DNA from: GCA-002708145 sp045562755
GTDB lineage: Bacteria; Chloroflexota; Dehalococcoidia; Lucifugimonadales; Lucifugimonadaceae
DNA: 64,000 nt
Assembly: GCA_045562755.1 (NCBI GenBank)
Contig: JBJKVF010000006.1
Coordinates: forward strand, 620,001-684,000
Direction: 5' to 3'
Under the pieces are notes generated by a model. The model saw only the letters and a program-made list of their open reading frames with translations, ran no database searches and was not told where the DNA came from. Shown here in pieces: positions 26,801 through 34,136 of this stretch; the first letter of the stretch is position 1; every line of letters starts with the position of its first letter. The position numbers and the translations under genes are program-made.

Positions 26801-28026
26801 GAGTAATGCAAGGTAAAAATAACCACTATTATGATAGGAAAATAATTCATCCATTTATTGTCTGGTTTTAATGCTCTAATTATTCCAACTAGCCAAAATA
26901 TCAACCTAGAAGCATAAATAATTAAAAATGGAGTTAAAGGAAGCATATATCGTAAAAACTTTACATCAAACCATCCAGTAATAAAAAAATACAAGCAAAT
27001 CCAGGAAATAATGATAATATCTGATTTTCTTCTAAAAATTATTAGTGAAATAATTGATAAAAATAGTCCAAGCCAACCCATTATCCCTAGTATAGGCCCT
27101 AAACCCCAAATTCCTGTTTGGATAATTTGATATAAATATTTTGGTGTATCGATATATTGCCTTGTAAAAGGAAAATCTATATTGCGCCTAACCATATCTC
27201 CTTGAGTTGAAATCGTATGAATATATGTTGACAAATCGATAAACATATATGGTTGAAATATAAGTAAAATTAAAAAAGTTGAGAAAGAGAAATAAATTAA
27301 ATTCTTGATTATAAGCAAAAATTCTTTTTTATCCAAAATAATTCTTAAACGATCGTATTTATTATCAGATAATTGAAAAATAATATGAGCAAGTACTGCT
27401 GGCACAACTAATGGTATTACTGAGAATTTTGTAGTTAAAGCAAATCCAAACATTACACCTGTAAAAAGTGAATTTTTACGACCGCCCTCATAGCCTACTT
27501 TTATCGCATAATATAAAGTTCCTAAAACAAATGCTGTTGAAAAAGTGTCTACAGCATAAAAATGACTTAGCTGAATATGAATTACTGAAATTGAGGTTAA
27601 GAATGCTGAAAGAATAGCAACTTTATTATCAAAAATATATCTTGAAATTAAAAATACAAATATGACTGATATTGTGTCAAAAATAGAAGAAAGTATTCTT
27701 CCAGGATATCTCAACTCATATATATCTAGCCAATCAATTGGAGCATAGGCGTACTGAATTAGCTTAAGAGCGTATTGGGGCATACTTCCCCAATTAAATG
27801 AACCAGGATTTAGCGTACTTTTCTCTGCATCAAAAAAATCGTTCCATTCTCTTCCTTCAGGAAAGCTTATATCATATACTTGAGATAACATAGCTCTTTC
27901 ATCAGGATGAAAAAGTGTTCCATTGTCCCAATTAATACCGTACAATCTAACTAATAAAGTGAAAAAAATTATTAGAAAAAGAATGCTCGTAGTTGTTTTT
28001 TTTTGCAAGTAACTTCTAATATGCAT
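23791..28026 (-). CDS. Giant YYY/DUF2298 membrane protein with N-terminal GT-C-like glycosyltransferase half
   Basis: This 1411-residue protein has more than twenty predicted membrane helices. The first half (about 1-620) resembles a GT39/ArnT-type integral membrane glycosyltransferase: helix at about 13-30, then FHPDERAM in the first extracytoplasmic loop, where GT-C enzymes keep their catalytic acidic pair. The second half (from about 640) is the Chlor_Arch_YYY/DUF2298 domain, with a repeated-tyrosine stretch near GGYLNYYYYGQFI and ADLHAHLIAIPFA. Together they suggest lipid-linked sugar transfer on the outer membrane face, but the YYY half has no proven role to my knowledge. It heads the minus-strand run and is divergent from the M16 peptidase. 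Confidence 0.88.
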   Translation of the reverse strand: MHIRSYLQKKTTTSILFLIIFFTLLVRLYGINWDNGTLFHPDERAMLSQVYDISFPEGREWNDFFDAEKSTLNPGSFNWGSMPQYALKLIQYAYAPIDWLDIYELRYPGRILSSIFDTISVIFVFLISRYIFDNKVAILSAFLTSISVIHIQLSHFYAVDTFSTAFVLGTLYYAIKVGYEGGRKNSLFTGVMFGFALTTKFSVIPLVVPAVLAHIIFQLSDNKYDRLRIILDKKEFLLIIKNLIYFSFSTFLILLIFQPYMFIDLSTYIHTISTQGDMVRRNIDFPFTRQYIDTPKYLYQIIQTGIWGLGPILGIMGWLGLFLSIISLIIFRRKSDIIIISWICLYFFITGWFDVKFLRYMLPLTPFLIIYASRLIFWLVGIIRALKPDNKWMNYFPIIIVVIFTLHYSLSFMNIYSGNHPSVEASNWLEKNADTRSIVVHEHWDEGIPHNSKVIFAERLELYNYDNYNKFETISSQLENADYFVIVSNRLYATIPRLSERYPISTLFYKKLFSGELGYEISYTNNRPIGGLGVEYHEDLFARLDFNYDNELLKSNQDYVSINFGWSDESFSVYDHPRIFIFENKREFSSQEILDAIGLQNNYFYTSNTGQLGLVYDEQKANTQLGGGNWSSIFYISSIPNIIYPVIWYTFVLFLSLITLPITWSIFKKWPEGGYLFSKPLGIILASIFTWISVSYGLVQYNILSVLIGYVLLGLISYWLVRINLSNFKKFIHNNFRNIIKLEFLFLFIFSIFLFLRMANPDLWHPYKGGEKPMDFAYLNAVIKSTIFPPYDPWYSGGYLNYYYYGQFIISNLIKTTGIPTSIAYNLAIPLIAALTFTVSFSLIRGVTYLSNVKSAKNYSIYAGLLGGFLVTFAGNIDGLYQLISILRNEAYSFDFWNSSRLMNAQSGGFEITEFPFFTFLFADLHAHLIAIPFALLSISITFAIYTKILRNDGFYGQIFLALLLGLILGAIRIINTWDFPTQLLIIIFIIFFGYLLYSTKPKLESIFFSTFLIFFVIAFSYIPFIPFYENYELFNNGINRSKYYTDLKDFININLFFLFVAASFIVINYKNYFKLIEKNYKKFILKKKKLKILFVVFFIIFLSINFSLLFTNYVIVGLSILFVSIIIIYFLLSHHNKSYKDTYFLPITILLIFGFALSAGVEIFTVKDDIGRMNTVFKFYIQAWILFSLASSYFLWKIFSYIGFNFGSYTSKIKIWAILLLIMIFSISIYTLYGTKDRNQTRFNTNFISLDGMEYMKSAEYYFEDKKIDLIYDYMAIEWIKKNIDGSPTIIEGITDQYQWGNRISIYTGLPSVVGWDWHQRQQRVEYAYSVTSRRSDVQRFYHSTLPRTAIEIIDKYDIKYVIVGELEEHLYTNAGLEKFEKMQSQGLIKIYPNDMINYETPVRIYKYID

Positions 28027-28089
28027 AATTATTATCTAATATTTTATTTGTATTCTTATTCAAAAACAATTCTATAAACAAAAATTACT

Positions 28090-29370
28090 TTGAACAAAAT
28101 TATTTTCAAGAAATCAACACTCGATAATGGATTAAGAATCCTAACAAATCAACTACCTTATACAAACTCTGTGGGAATAATTTTTCTAGTGGGATGTGGT
28201 TCAAGGCACGAAACTGATGAATTGGCTGGAGTGTCCCATTTAATAGAGCATGTTTTATTTAAAGGCACAAAGAAAAAATCAACACCAAAATTAATATCAT
28301 CAGTTGTAGAGGATGTTGGAGGATCAATTAATGCATTCACTGATAAAGAAGTCACAGGTTATTGGTGTAAAATACCTCTTGAAAATTATAATGAAGGCTT
28401 ATCTTTGTTTATTGACATGTTTCAAAATTCTCTATTTAGGAGCAGTGACATAGAGAAGGAAAAAAAAGTTATATATGAGGAAATACGATCCTCCTATGAT
28501 TCTCCTAGTAGCTACGTTAACTTAATACTAGAAAGTTTACTTTGGGCAAATCATCCAATGGGTAGAGATATTGCAGGAAGTGTCGAGTCAGTTGATAGCA
28601 TTTCAAAAAAATCTTTATTATCATTTTTCAAAAATAATTATGTGCCATCTAATACTGTGATTTCTATAGTGGGTAATATTGAACATAATAAAATAGTTGA
28701 TGATATTTCTAAAAATTTTTATAACTACACCGGATCAAATAAAGAATTTTCTCCAATATCAACACCAGAGCTGAACAAAGGCTTAAGGATAAATATAACT
28801 AAGAAAAATACTGAGCAAATTCACTTAAATATGGGTTTTCCTGGGATAAATTATCTGGATGATAAAAAATATTCTCTATCTATTCTTTCTGTTATTCTTG
28901 GAGAAACCATGGGAAGTAGATTATTTGAAGAGATTCGAGAATCAAGAGGTTTGGCGTATGGTATTTCATCTAATGTCCAATATTTTTCTGATACTGGATC
29001 AATTATTATTGACTCTGCAGTTGAGCCAAAGAATATTCAAGAAACAATAAAAGTTATAGAAAATGAAATTGAAAAAATAAAAGAAAATGTAACCGAAGAA
29101 GAAGTAGAAAAAGCAAAAAGGTATACTGTAGGAAAAATGAATATGAGACTAGAGGACACTATGTCTGTCACTAACTTCCTAAGCTTTCAAGAAATCATAT
29201 CAGGAAAAATTCAAACAATTGAGGAAATCACAAAAAATATTAATAAAGTTACTAAATTTAATGTAGAAAAAGTAGCGAATGATTTTTTCTTAAAATCTAG
29301 AATGGTGGCTTCTGTCATTGGTCCCATTGATAAAGAAGTAAAAAAATCATTAAATAATTATTTACAATAA
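28090..29370 (+). CDS. M16 family zinc peptidase (processing-protease-like)
   Basis: This 426-residue protein has the inverted zinc motif His50-x2-Glu53-His54 (GVSHLIEHVLFKG) and the downstream ligand region in EEIRSSYDSP. The C-terminal half carries the GSRLFEEIRESRGLAYGISS segment of the family. No signal peptide is visible, as in bacterial PqqL/YmxG-like single-chain members that act as dimers. The start is TTG at 28090, directly followed by NKIIFKKSTLDNGLRI, a normal family N-terminus. Its role may be turnover of leader or processed peptides, by analogy only. Confidence 0.93.
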   Translation: MNKIIFKKSTLDNGLRILTNQLPYTNSVGIIFLVGCGSRHETDELAGVSHLIEHVLFKGTKKKSTPKLISSVVEDVGGSINAFTDKEVTGYWCKIPLENYNEGLSLFIDMFQNSLFRSSDIEKEKKVIYEEIRSSYDSPSSYVNLILESLLWANHPMGRDIAGSVESVDSISKKSLLSFFKNNYVPSNTVISIVGNIEHNKIVDDISKNFYNYTGSNKEFSPISTPELNKGLRINITKKNTEQIHLNMGFPGINYLDDKKYSLSILSVILGETMGSRLFEEIRESRGLAYGISSNVQYFSDTGSIIIDSAVEPKNIQETIKVIENEIEKIKENVTEEEVEKAKRYTVGKMNMRLEDTMSVTNFLSFQEIISGKIQTIEEITKNINKVTKFNVEKVANDFFLKSRMVASVIGPIDKEVKKSLNNYLQ

Positions 29371-29418
29371 AATCACTTAATTCTGCTTTAAATTCTCTTT
29401 GTTTGAGATAAAAGAAAT

Positions 29419-29886
29419 ATGTATTCTAAATATATGATTACAAGACAAGCACCACCAATAAATTTTAAATGGCAAGCAACTAATATAAAAAGTTTAAGAA
29501 AGCATCTTAAGCTTTCTCAGACAGCATTATCTAGAGAACTTGGAATAAGACAGCAAACTATTAGTGAATGGGAAAATGGAATGTATCAACCAAGAGGAGC
29601 TTCCGTTACTATCCTTACATTATTAGCGGTAAGCTCAAACTTCCCATTTGAAGCTGTAAATGATGAAGATAACATTAAGCCACTATTGAATAAAAGGTAT
29701 AGGCCAATAAGGTCATCTGATAATTCTCCAGTTCAGAGAAATTTTTCTAATATAAACTCAAATAGACTAGCAGCCGAAGCAACTGAAGCTGCAAATAACT
29801 TGAATACAAGAGCTTCTAATACTCTTAAGTATTCAGATACTGATACGAATATTTTTCCATCAAATGATACAGAAGTTCCTATGTAA
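29419..29886 (+). CDS. XRE-family helix-turn-helix regulator
   Basis: This 155-residue protein has an N-terminal cro/C1-type DNA-binding domain at about residues 20-75: IKSLRKHLKLSQTALSRELG, IRQQTISEWENG, then VTILTLLAVSS. The remaining 80 residues are polar, Ser/Asn-rich and probably disordered. A short hydrophilic tail without a ligand domain suggests a simple repressor or a nucleoid-type factor; the target is unknown. It lies 48 bases after the M16 gene and 16 bases before the HIT gene, all on the plus strand. Confidence 0.88.
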   Translation: MYSKYMITRQAPPINFKWQATNIKSLRKHLKLSQTALSRELGIRQQTISEWENGMYQPRGASVTILTLLAVSSNFPFEAVNDEDNIKPLLNKRYRPIRSSDNSPVQRNFSNINSNRLAAEATEAANNLNTRASNTLKYSDTDTNIFPSNDTEVPM

Positions 29887-29902
29887 ACAACGGTGAGATA
29901 TT

Positions 29903-30244
29903 GTGCTTACTAAAGAATGTCTGTTCTGCGAAATAATTGAAGGTAAAATTCCTTGTACAAAAATATTTGAAAATGATAAAGTTTTTGCATTTAATGATAT
30001 AAATCCTGTGGCGAAAAAGCATATTTTAATTATTCCTAAAAAACACATCGAAAATGCAGGAGAAAGAAAATATATACAAATTTTAGGCGAATTATGGTTC
30101 TCGACTAATATAATAGCAAAAAAACTAGATATTTTTAATTCTGGATATAGAGTTATCACTAATAAGGGCAAAGATTCTGGTCAAATAGTAGATCATATCC
30201 ACTTGCATCTTATAGGGGGAGAAACTCTAAAAGGAATAAATTAA
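29903..30244 (+). CDS. HIT-family nucleotide-binding protein (HINT type)
   Basis: This 113-residue protein is a histidine-triad phosphoramidase-like protein. CLFCEIIEGKIPCTKIFEND is the usual HINT start, and the triad occurs as HIHLHLIGG near the C-terminus. The family hydrolyses AMP-lysine or AMP-amino-acid conjugates such as aminoacyl-AMP. The start is GTG at 29903 with GGTGAG five bases upstream. Two Cys residues at the N-terminus (CLFC) match the zinc-binding version of the family, although the other ligands are not obvious. Confidence 0.93.
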   Translation: MLTKECLFCEIIEGKIPCTKIFENDKVFAFNDINPVAKKHILIIPKKHIENAGERKYIQILGELWFSTNIIAKKLDIFNSGYRVITNKGKDSGQIVDHIHLHLIGGETLKGIN

Positions 30245-30277
30245 TATTAAATTTATCTTTATAAGGGCAAAAGATAT

Positions 30278-30306
30278 TTGCAAGACTCACTTATGATTGG
30301 CATAAT
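30278..30306 (+). promoter_or_regulatory. Candidate promoter for the molybdenum hydroxylase operon
   Basis: TTGCAA (30278-30283), a 17-base spacer and CATAAT (30301-30306) lie 87 bases before the first gene of the operon. The -10 matches consensus at five positions. An inverted repeat follows at 30326-30343. Confidence 0.4.
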
Positions 30307-30325
30307 AATCACTATAATGTTTTAA

Positions 30326-30343
30326 TTAGTTTGATTAAACTAA
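30326..30343. repeat. Inverted repeat in the 5' leader of the molybdenum hydroxylase operon
   Basis: TTAGTTT and AAACTAA are perfect 7-base arms around GATT. It lies about 20 bases downstream of the predicted -10, where a repressor operator or a leader hairpin would fit. A downstream T run weakly resembles a terminator, so attenuation is another option. Confidence 0.4.
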
Positions 30344-30392
30344 ACTTTTTAAAATAAAGATTTAGAAACTTATAAAGGAAAGGAGTGGGCTA

Positions 30393-31262
30393 TTGCACCC
30401 ATTTGCATATCTTGCCCCAACCACCGTAAAAGAAGCAGTTGACGCTCTTAGTAAATATGGAGAGAAAGCTAGGCCCTTGGCTGGAGGAACAGATCTACTT
30501 GTAAAAGCCAGAGCAAATGTCTGGGATTTAGATGCGGTTGTAGATGTAAAAAATATTCCAGAATTAAATAACATTAATTTTGATAGTGAAGGCTTAACAA
30601 TTGGGGCATCTGTTGCTTGCTGTCATATTTATGAAAATGAGCAAATATGTAACGAATACGAAGGTATAGTTGACGCAGCTTCAATTATAGGTGGTATTCA
30701 AATACAATCTAGAGCAGGCTTAGGCGGGAATCTATGTAATGGAGCCCCTTCTGCTGATGGTATTTGCCCCCTAATTGTTAATAATGCTATAGCAATTGTC
30801 CAAGGACCAAATGGAAAAAGAGAAGTTTCTGTAGATGACTTTTGTACAGGACCTAGCAAAACAATTTTAGAAAATGGTGAGCTTCTTGTAAGCATTTTCT
30901 TACCAAAGCCTAAGGAAAATTTTGGTTCGGCATATACAAGGTTTATACCTAGAAATGAAATGGATATAGCAGTTGCTGCAGTTGCAGTATCTGTAAAATT
31001 AAGTTCAGATAAAAATATAATCGAAGATGCAAAAATTGCATTAGCTTCAGTTGGGCCAACTCCTATTGTTGCAATAGATGCTGCAAAAAGTCTTATTGGT
31101 GGCACTATAAGTGATGAGCTTATAAATAATGCCGCTTCATTAGCAAAAAATGCTGCTACTCCTATTACTGATATGAGAGGAACTATTGAACAAAGAAAAG
31201 ATCTTGTAGAAGTTCTAACTAGGAGAATGATAACCAAATCAATTGAAAGAGCTAGAGGTTAA
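30393..31262 (+). CDS. Xanthine-dehydrogenase-family FAD-binding subunit
   Basis: This 289-residue medium subunit of a molybdenum hydroxylase carries electrons from the iron-sulfur subunit to FAD. The FAD-binding loops PLAGGTDLL (about residue 30) and AGLGGNLCNGAPSADG (about 110-125) are intact, followed by the CO-dehydrogenase flavoprotein C-terminal domain. The start is TTG at 30393 with AAAGGAAAGGAG nine bases upstream. It is the first gene of a compact operon (FAD, 2Fe-2S, Mo, Mo), the usual subunit set of aerobic aldehyde, purine or aromatic hydroxylases. Confidence 0.93.
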   Translation: MHPFAYLAPTTVKEAVDALSKYGEKARPLAGGTDLLVKARANVWDLDAVVDVKNIPELNNINFDSEGLTIGASVACCHIYENEQICNEYEGIVDAASIIGGIQIQSRAGLGGNLCNGAPSADGICPLIVNNAIAIVQGPNGKREVSVDDFCTGPSKTILENGELLVSIFLPKPKENFGSAYTRFIPRNEMDIAVAAVAVSVKLSSDKNIIEDAKIALASVGPTPIVAIDAAKSLIGGTISDELINNAASLAKNAATPITDMRGTIEQRKDLVEVLTRRMITKSIERARG

Positions 31263-31264
31263 AA

Positions 31265-31741
31265 ATGTCAAGTTCAAAAATAAATAAAGTTCAGATAAAC
31301 ACAAAAATTAACGGACAAGAGTATGACTTATTAATTCCACCATACATGAGTCTTTTAGACACACTTAGAGAAATTGTTGGATTAACAGGCACAAAAGAAG
31401 GTTGCCTAGACGGTAATTGTGGAGCTTGTACAGTAAACGTAGATGGAAGAATTGTTGATTCCTGTTTAGTTTTAGGCCCTGAAGTTAATGGTAAAGATGT
31501 TAATACAGTAGAAGGTATGGCAACCCCCGAAGGGTTACATCCTTTGCAGCAAGCATTTTTAGAAGAGGCCGCATTACAGTGTGGTATTTGCACTCCTGGA
31601 TTTCTTGTTTCTGCAAAAGGCTTATTAGATAATGAACCTTCACCGAGCGAAGAAAGAATTAGGCATTGGCTAGCAGGTAACCTTTGTAGGTGTACAGGTT
31701 ATGACAAAATTATCAAAGCTGTACAAAAAGCTAGTAAATAA
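31265..31741 (+). CDS. Xanthine-dehydrogenase-family 2Fe-2S subunit
   Basis: This 158-residue small subunit holds two [2Fe-2S] clusters. The plant-ferredoxin-like cluster is bound by GCLDGNCGACTVNVDG, with a further Cys in SCLVLG. The second, in the helical domain, is bound by CGICTPGF and CRCTGYDKI. Spacing to the FAD gene is two bases. It passes electrons from the molybdenum centre to FAD. Size and motifs are completely regular for CoxS/CutS-type subunits. Confidence 0.95.
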   Translation: MSSSKINKVQINTKINGQEYDLLIPPYMSLLDTLREIVGLTGTKEGCLDGNCGACTVNVDGRIVDSCLVLGPEVNGKDVNTVEGMATPEGLHPLQQAFLEEAALQCGICTPGFLVSAKGLLDNEPSPSEERIRHWLAGNLCRCTGYDKIIKAVQKASK

Positions 31742-31792
31742 GTTCATTTAAATTAATAGATTAGAGATTATTACAGGAATAGGAGAAATTTT

Positions 31793-34060
31793 ATGGTTGC
31801 AACTTTTGAACCAAAAAAAGACTATAAAGTAGTTGGTACAAGACCAATCAGACACGATGGATACGATAAAGTCACAGGTAAAGCAATTTACGGTGCTGAT
31901 TTTAAGTTGCCTGGCCTTATTTGGGGTGCTGTAGCTAGAAGTCCTCACGCTCATGCAAAGATTACTTCTATTGATACCTCTGATGCAGAAAAAATGGATG
32001 GAGTTCTTGCAGTAATCACACACAAAGATATGCCAAAAGCTGAAAGTAAAATGGTCGACCTTGGTGAAGGAAGTGTAAATTTTAAGTGGGCGTCAGAAAA
32101 GCTTATGGCTGACAAAAAAGTTATTTATAAGGGCCATCCAGTAGCAGCAATTGCTGCTATTGATAGGAATATAGCCGAGGAAGCAGCAAGAAAAATTATT
32201 GTTAAATACGAGATATTAGAATCTGTTACAAATGTTGTAGATGCTATGAAAGAAAATGCACCAATAATTCTTGAAGATTTAATAGGTGATGACCTTGGAG
32301 AGAAAGTTCATGGTACAAATATGTCTGAACATATAAGACATGACTTTGGAAATGTAGAACAATCAATGAAAGATTCTGATCATACATTCGAAGGCGAATT
32401 TAACATGGAAATGGTACATCAAGGATATATAGAACCTCATAATGCAACAGCTGTGTGGAATGAGGATGATCAAATTAAAATATGGACTAGCACTCAAGGA
32501 GCCTTTCCTGCTCGAACGCAGATAGCTGGAATATTACAAGTTAATGTTTCTCAAGTGAAAGTAACACCATTAGAAATTGGAGGAGGTTTTGGTGGTAAAA
32601 TTCCAGTTTATTTTGAACCAATAGCAGCAATATTATCCAAAAAATCTGGTAGGCCTGTAAAAATGGTTATGGAAAGAACAGCTGTTTTTGAAACTACTGG
32701 GCCAACACCTGGAGGCAAAATAAAAATCAAATTAGGTATTAATAATGATATGAAAATAAACTCAGCTATAAGTGAAATATGGTTTGAGGCAGGTGCAAAT
32801 CCTGGCGGAATGATTGGCCCTGCTGCAATGTGTATTTATGCACCATATAACATAGAAAATATGAGGATTGATGCGTGGGATATCCTAGTTAATAAACCAA
32901 AAATAGCAGCCTATAGAGCTCCTGGTTCACCACAAGTCGCTTTTGCTATGGAGTCATTGATAGATGAATTATGTGATAAATTAGATTGGAACTCACTTGA
33001 TTTTCGTATGAAAAATGCATCTAAATCAGGTACAAGAAGAGGTGATGGAGTAAGATTTTCAAAAATTGGATTAGAGGAAGTTTTATCTGCCGCAAAAGCT
33101 TCTAACCACTGGAATTCTCCCTTAGGAAAGCCACTCCCAGGAATAAAAAGAGGGAGAGGTTTAGCAACTGGGTATTGGTTTAATATTGGGCTAAAATCAG
33201 CTGCAAACCTAGCTGTTAACAGCGATGGTACTGTAATACTAACTGAAGGTTCTACAGATATTGGGGGATCAAGGGCATCCATGGCTATGCATGTAGCTGA
33301 AGTTTTAGGAATAGATGCACATGACGTCAAGCCAAATATAGTTGATACCGATTCTATCGGATTCACTGATGTTACTGGCGGTTCTAGAACAACATATGCT
33401 ACTGGATACGCATGTTGGGAGGCCGCTAATAATTTAGTTGATGAGCTCAAAAAAAGAGCGTCTATTTTGTGGGATATTAACTCTGAAGAAATTTCATTTA
33501 ATGATGGTGTTTTTAGCTATAATAATGAAGAAAAAATTATTTCATTCAAGGAGTTAGCAAATAAATTAGGAGATTTAGGCGGACCAGCAACATCTACAGG
33601 AAGCGTTGACTTGTCTTCTGCTGGTGATGGATTTGGTATGCATATAGTAGATTTAGACATAGATGTTGAAACTGGAAAAACAGATATTATAAGATATACA
33701 GCTATTCAAGATGTCGGTACTGCTATACATCCTTCATATGTGGAAGGCCAACTTCAAGGGGGGGCAGTTCAAGGTATTGGATGGGCACTAAATGAAGAAT
33801 ATTATATGCTAAATAATGGTTCTATGGCTAATTCAAGTTTTCTTGATTACAGAATGCCAACTTCATTAGATCTGCCAAAAATTGATACTATACTTGTGGA
33901 GGTTCCAAATCCATTACATCCTTACGGTGTAAGAGGTGTTGGTGAAGTCCCAATTTGTCCACCTATACCAGCTATAGCAAACGCTATCAAAAGTGCAATA
34001 GGCGTTAGGCTGTATGATACACCTATGAATGCAGGCAGAATAATTGACAGTTTAAGATAG
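31793..34060 (+). CDS. Xanthine-dehydrogenase-family molybdopterin-binding subunit (first copy)
   Basis: This is a 755-residue catalytic large subunit. Molybdopterin and active-site signatures are EIGGGFGGK, AYRAPGSPQ, GSTDIGGSRASM and, at the end, YGVRGVGEV, which holds the conserved catalytic Glu. The active-site loop reads AYRAPGSPQ, not the Cys-containing CSFR loop of true CO dehydrogenase, so CO oxidation is unlikely. The substrate (purine, aldehyde, nicotinate-like or aromatic) cannot be told from sequence. Immediately downstream is a second subunit of identical length. Confidence 0.94.
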   Translation: MVATFEPKKDYKVVGTRPIRHDGYDKVTGKAIYGADFKLPGLIWGAVARSPHAHAKITSIDTSDAEKMDGVLAVITHKDMPKAESKMVDLGEGSVNFKWASEKLMADKKVIYKGHPVAAIAAIDRNIAEEAARKIIVKYEILESVTNVVDAMKENAPIILEDLIGDDLGEKVHGTNMSEHIRHDFGNVEQSMKDSDHTFEGEFNMEMVHQGYIEPHNATAVWNEDDQIKIWTSTQGAFPARTQIAGILQVNVSQVKVTPLEIGGGFGGKIPVYFEPIAAILSKKSGRPVKMVMERTAVFETTGPTPGGKIKIKLGINNDMKINSAISEIWFEAGANPGGMIGPAAMCIYAPYNIENMRIDAWDILVNKPKIAAYRAPGSPQVAFAMESLIDELCDKLDWNSLDFRMKNASKSGTRRGDGVRFSKIGLEEVLSAAKASNHWNSPLGKPLPGIKRGRGLATGYWFNIGLKSAANLAVNSDGTVILTEGSTDIGGSRASMAMHVAEVLGIDAHDVKPNIVDTDSIGFTDVTGGSRTTYATGYACWEAANNLVDELKKRASILWDINSEEISFNDGVFSYNNEEKIISFKELANKLGDLGGPATSTGSVDLSSAGDGFGMHIVDLDIDVETGKTDIIRYTAIQDVGTAIHPSYVEGQLQGGAVQGIGWALNEEYYMLNNGSMANSSFLDYRMPTSLDLPKIDTILVEVPNPLHPYGVRGVGEVPICPPIPAIANAIKSAIGVRLYDTPMNAGRIIDSLR

Positions 34061-34136
34061 GAATATCTTAAACTTATTTAACAACTTTATTGTAAAATGA
34101 AATTATAAGAGCTTTAATAATCAAGGAAAAAAATTT

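Noticed and set aside
30698..31237. 179-codon minus-strand open frame inside the FAD subunit gene
   Set aside because: It is antisense to a clear CoxM-type gene and has no recognisable domain.
32911..33450. 179-codon minus-strand open frame inside the first Mo subunit
   Set aside because: It is antisense to conserved catalytic motifs; a similar shadow occurs in the second copy, as expected from shared codon patterns.
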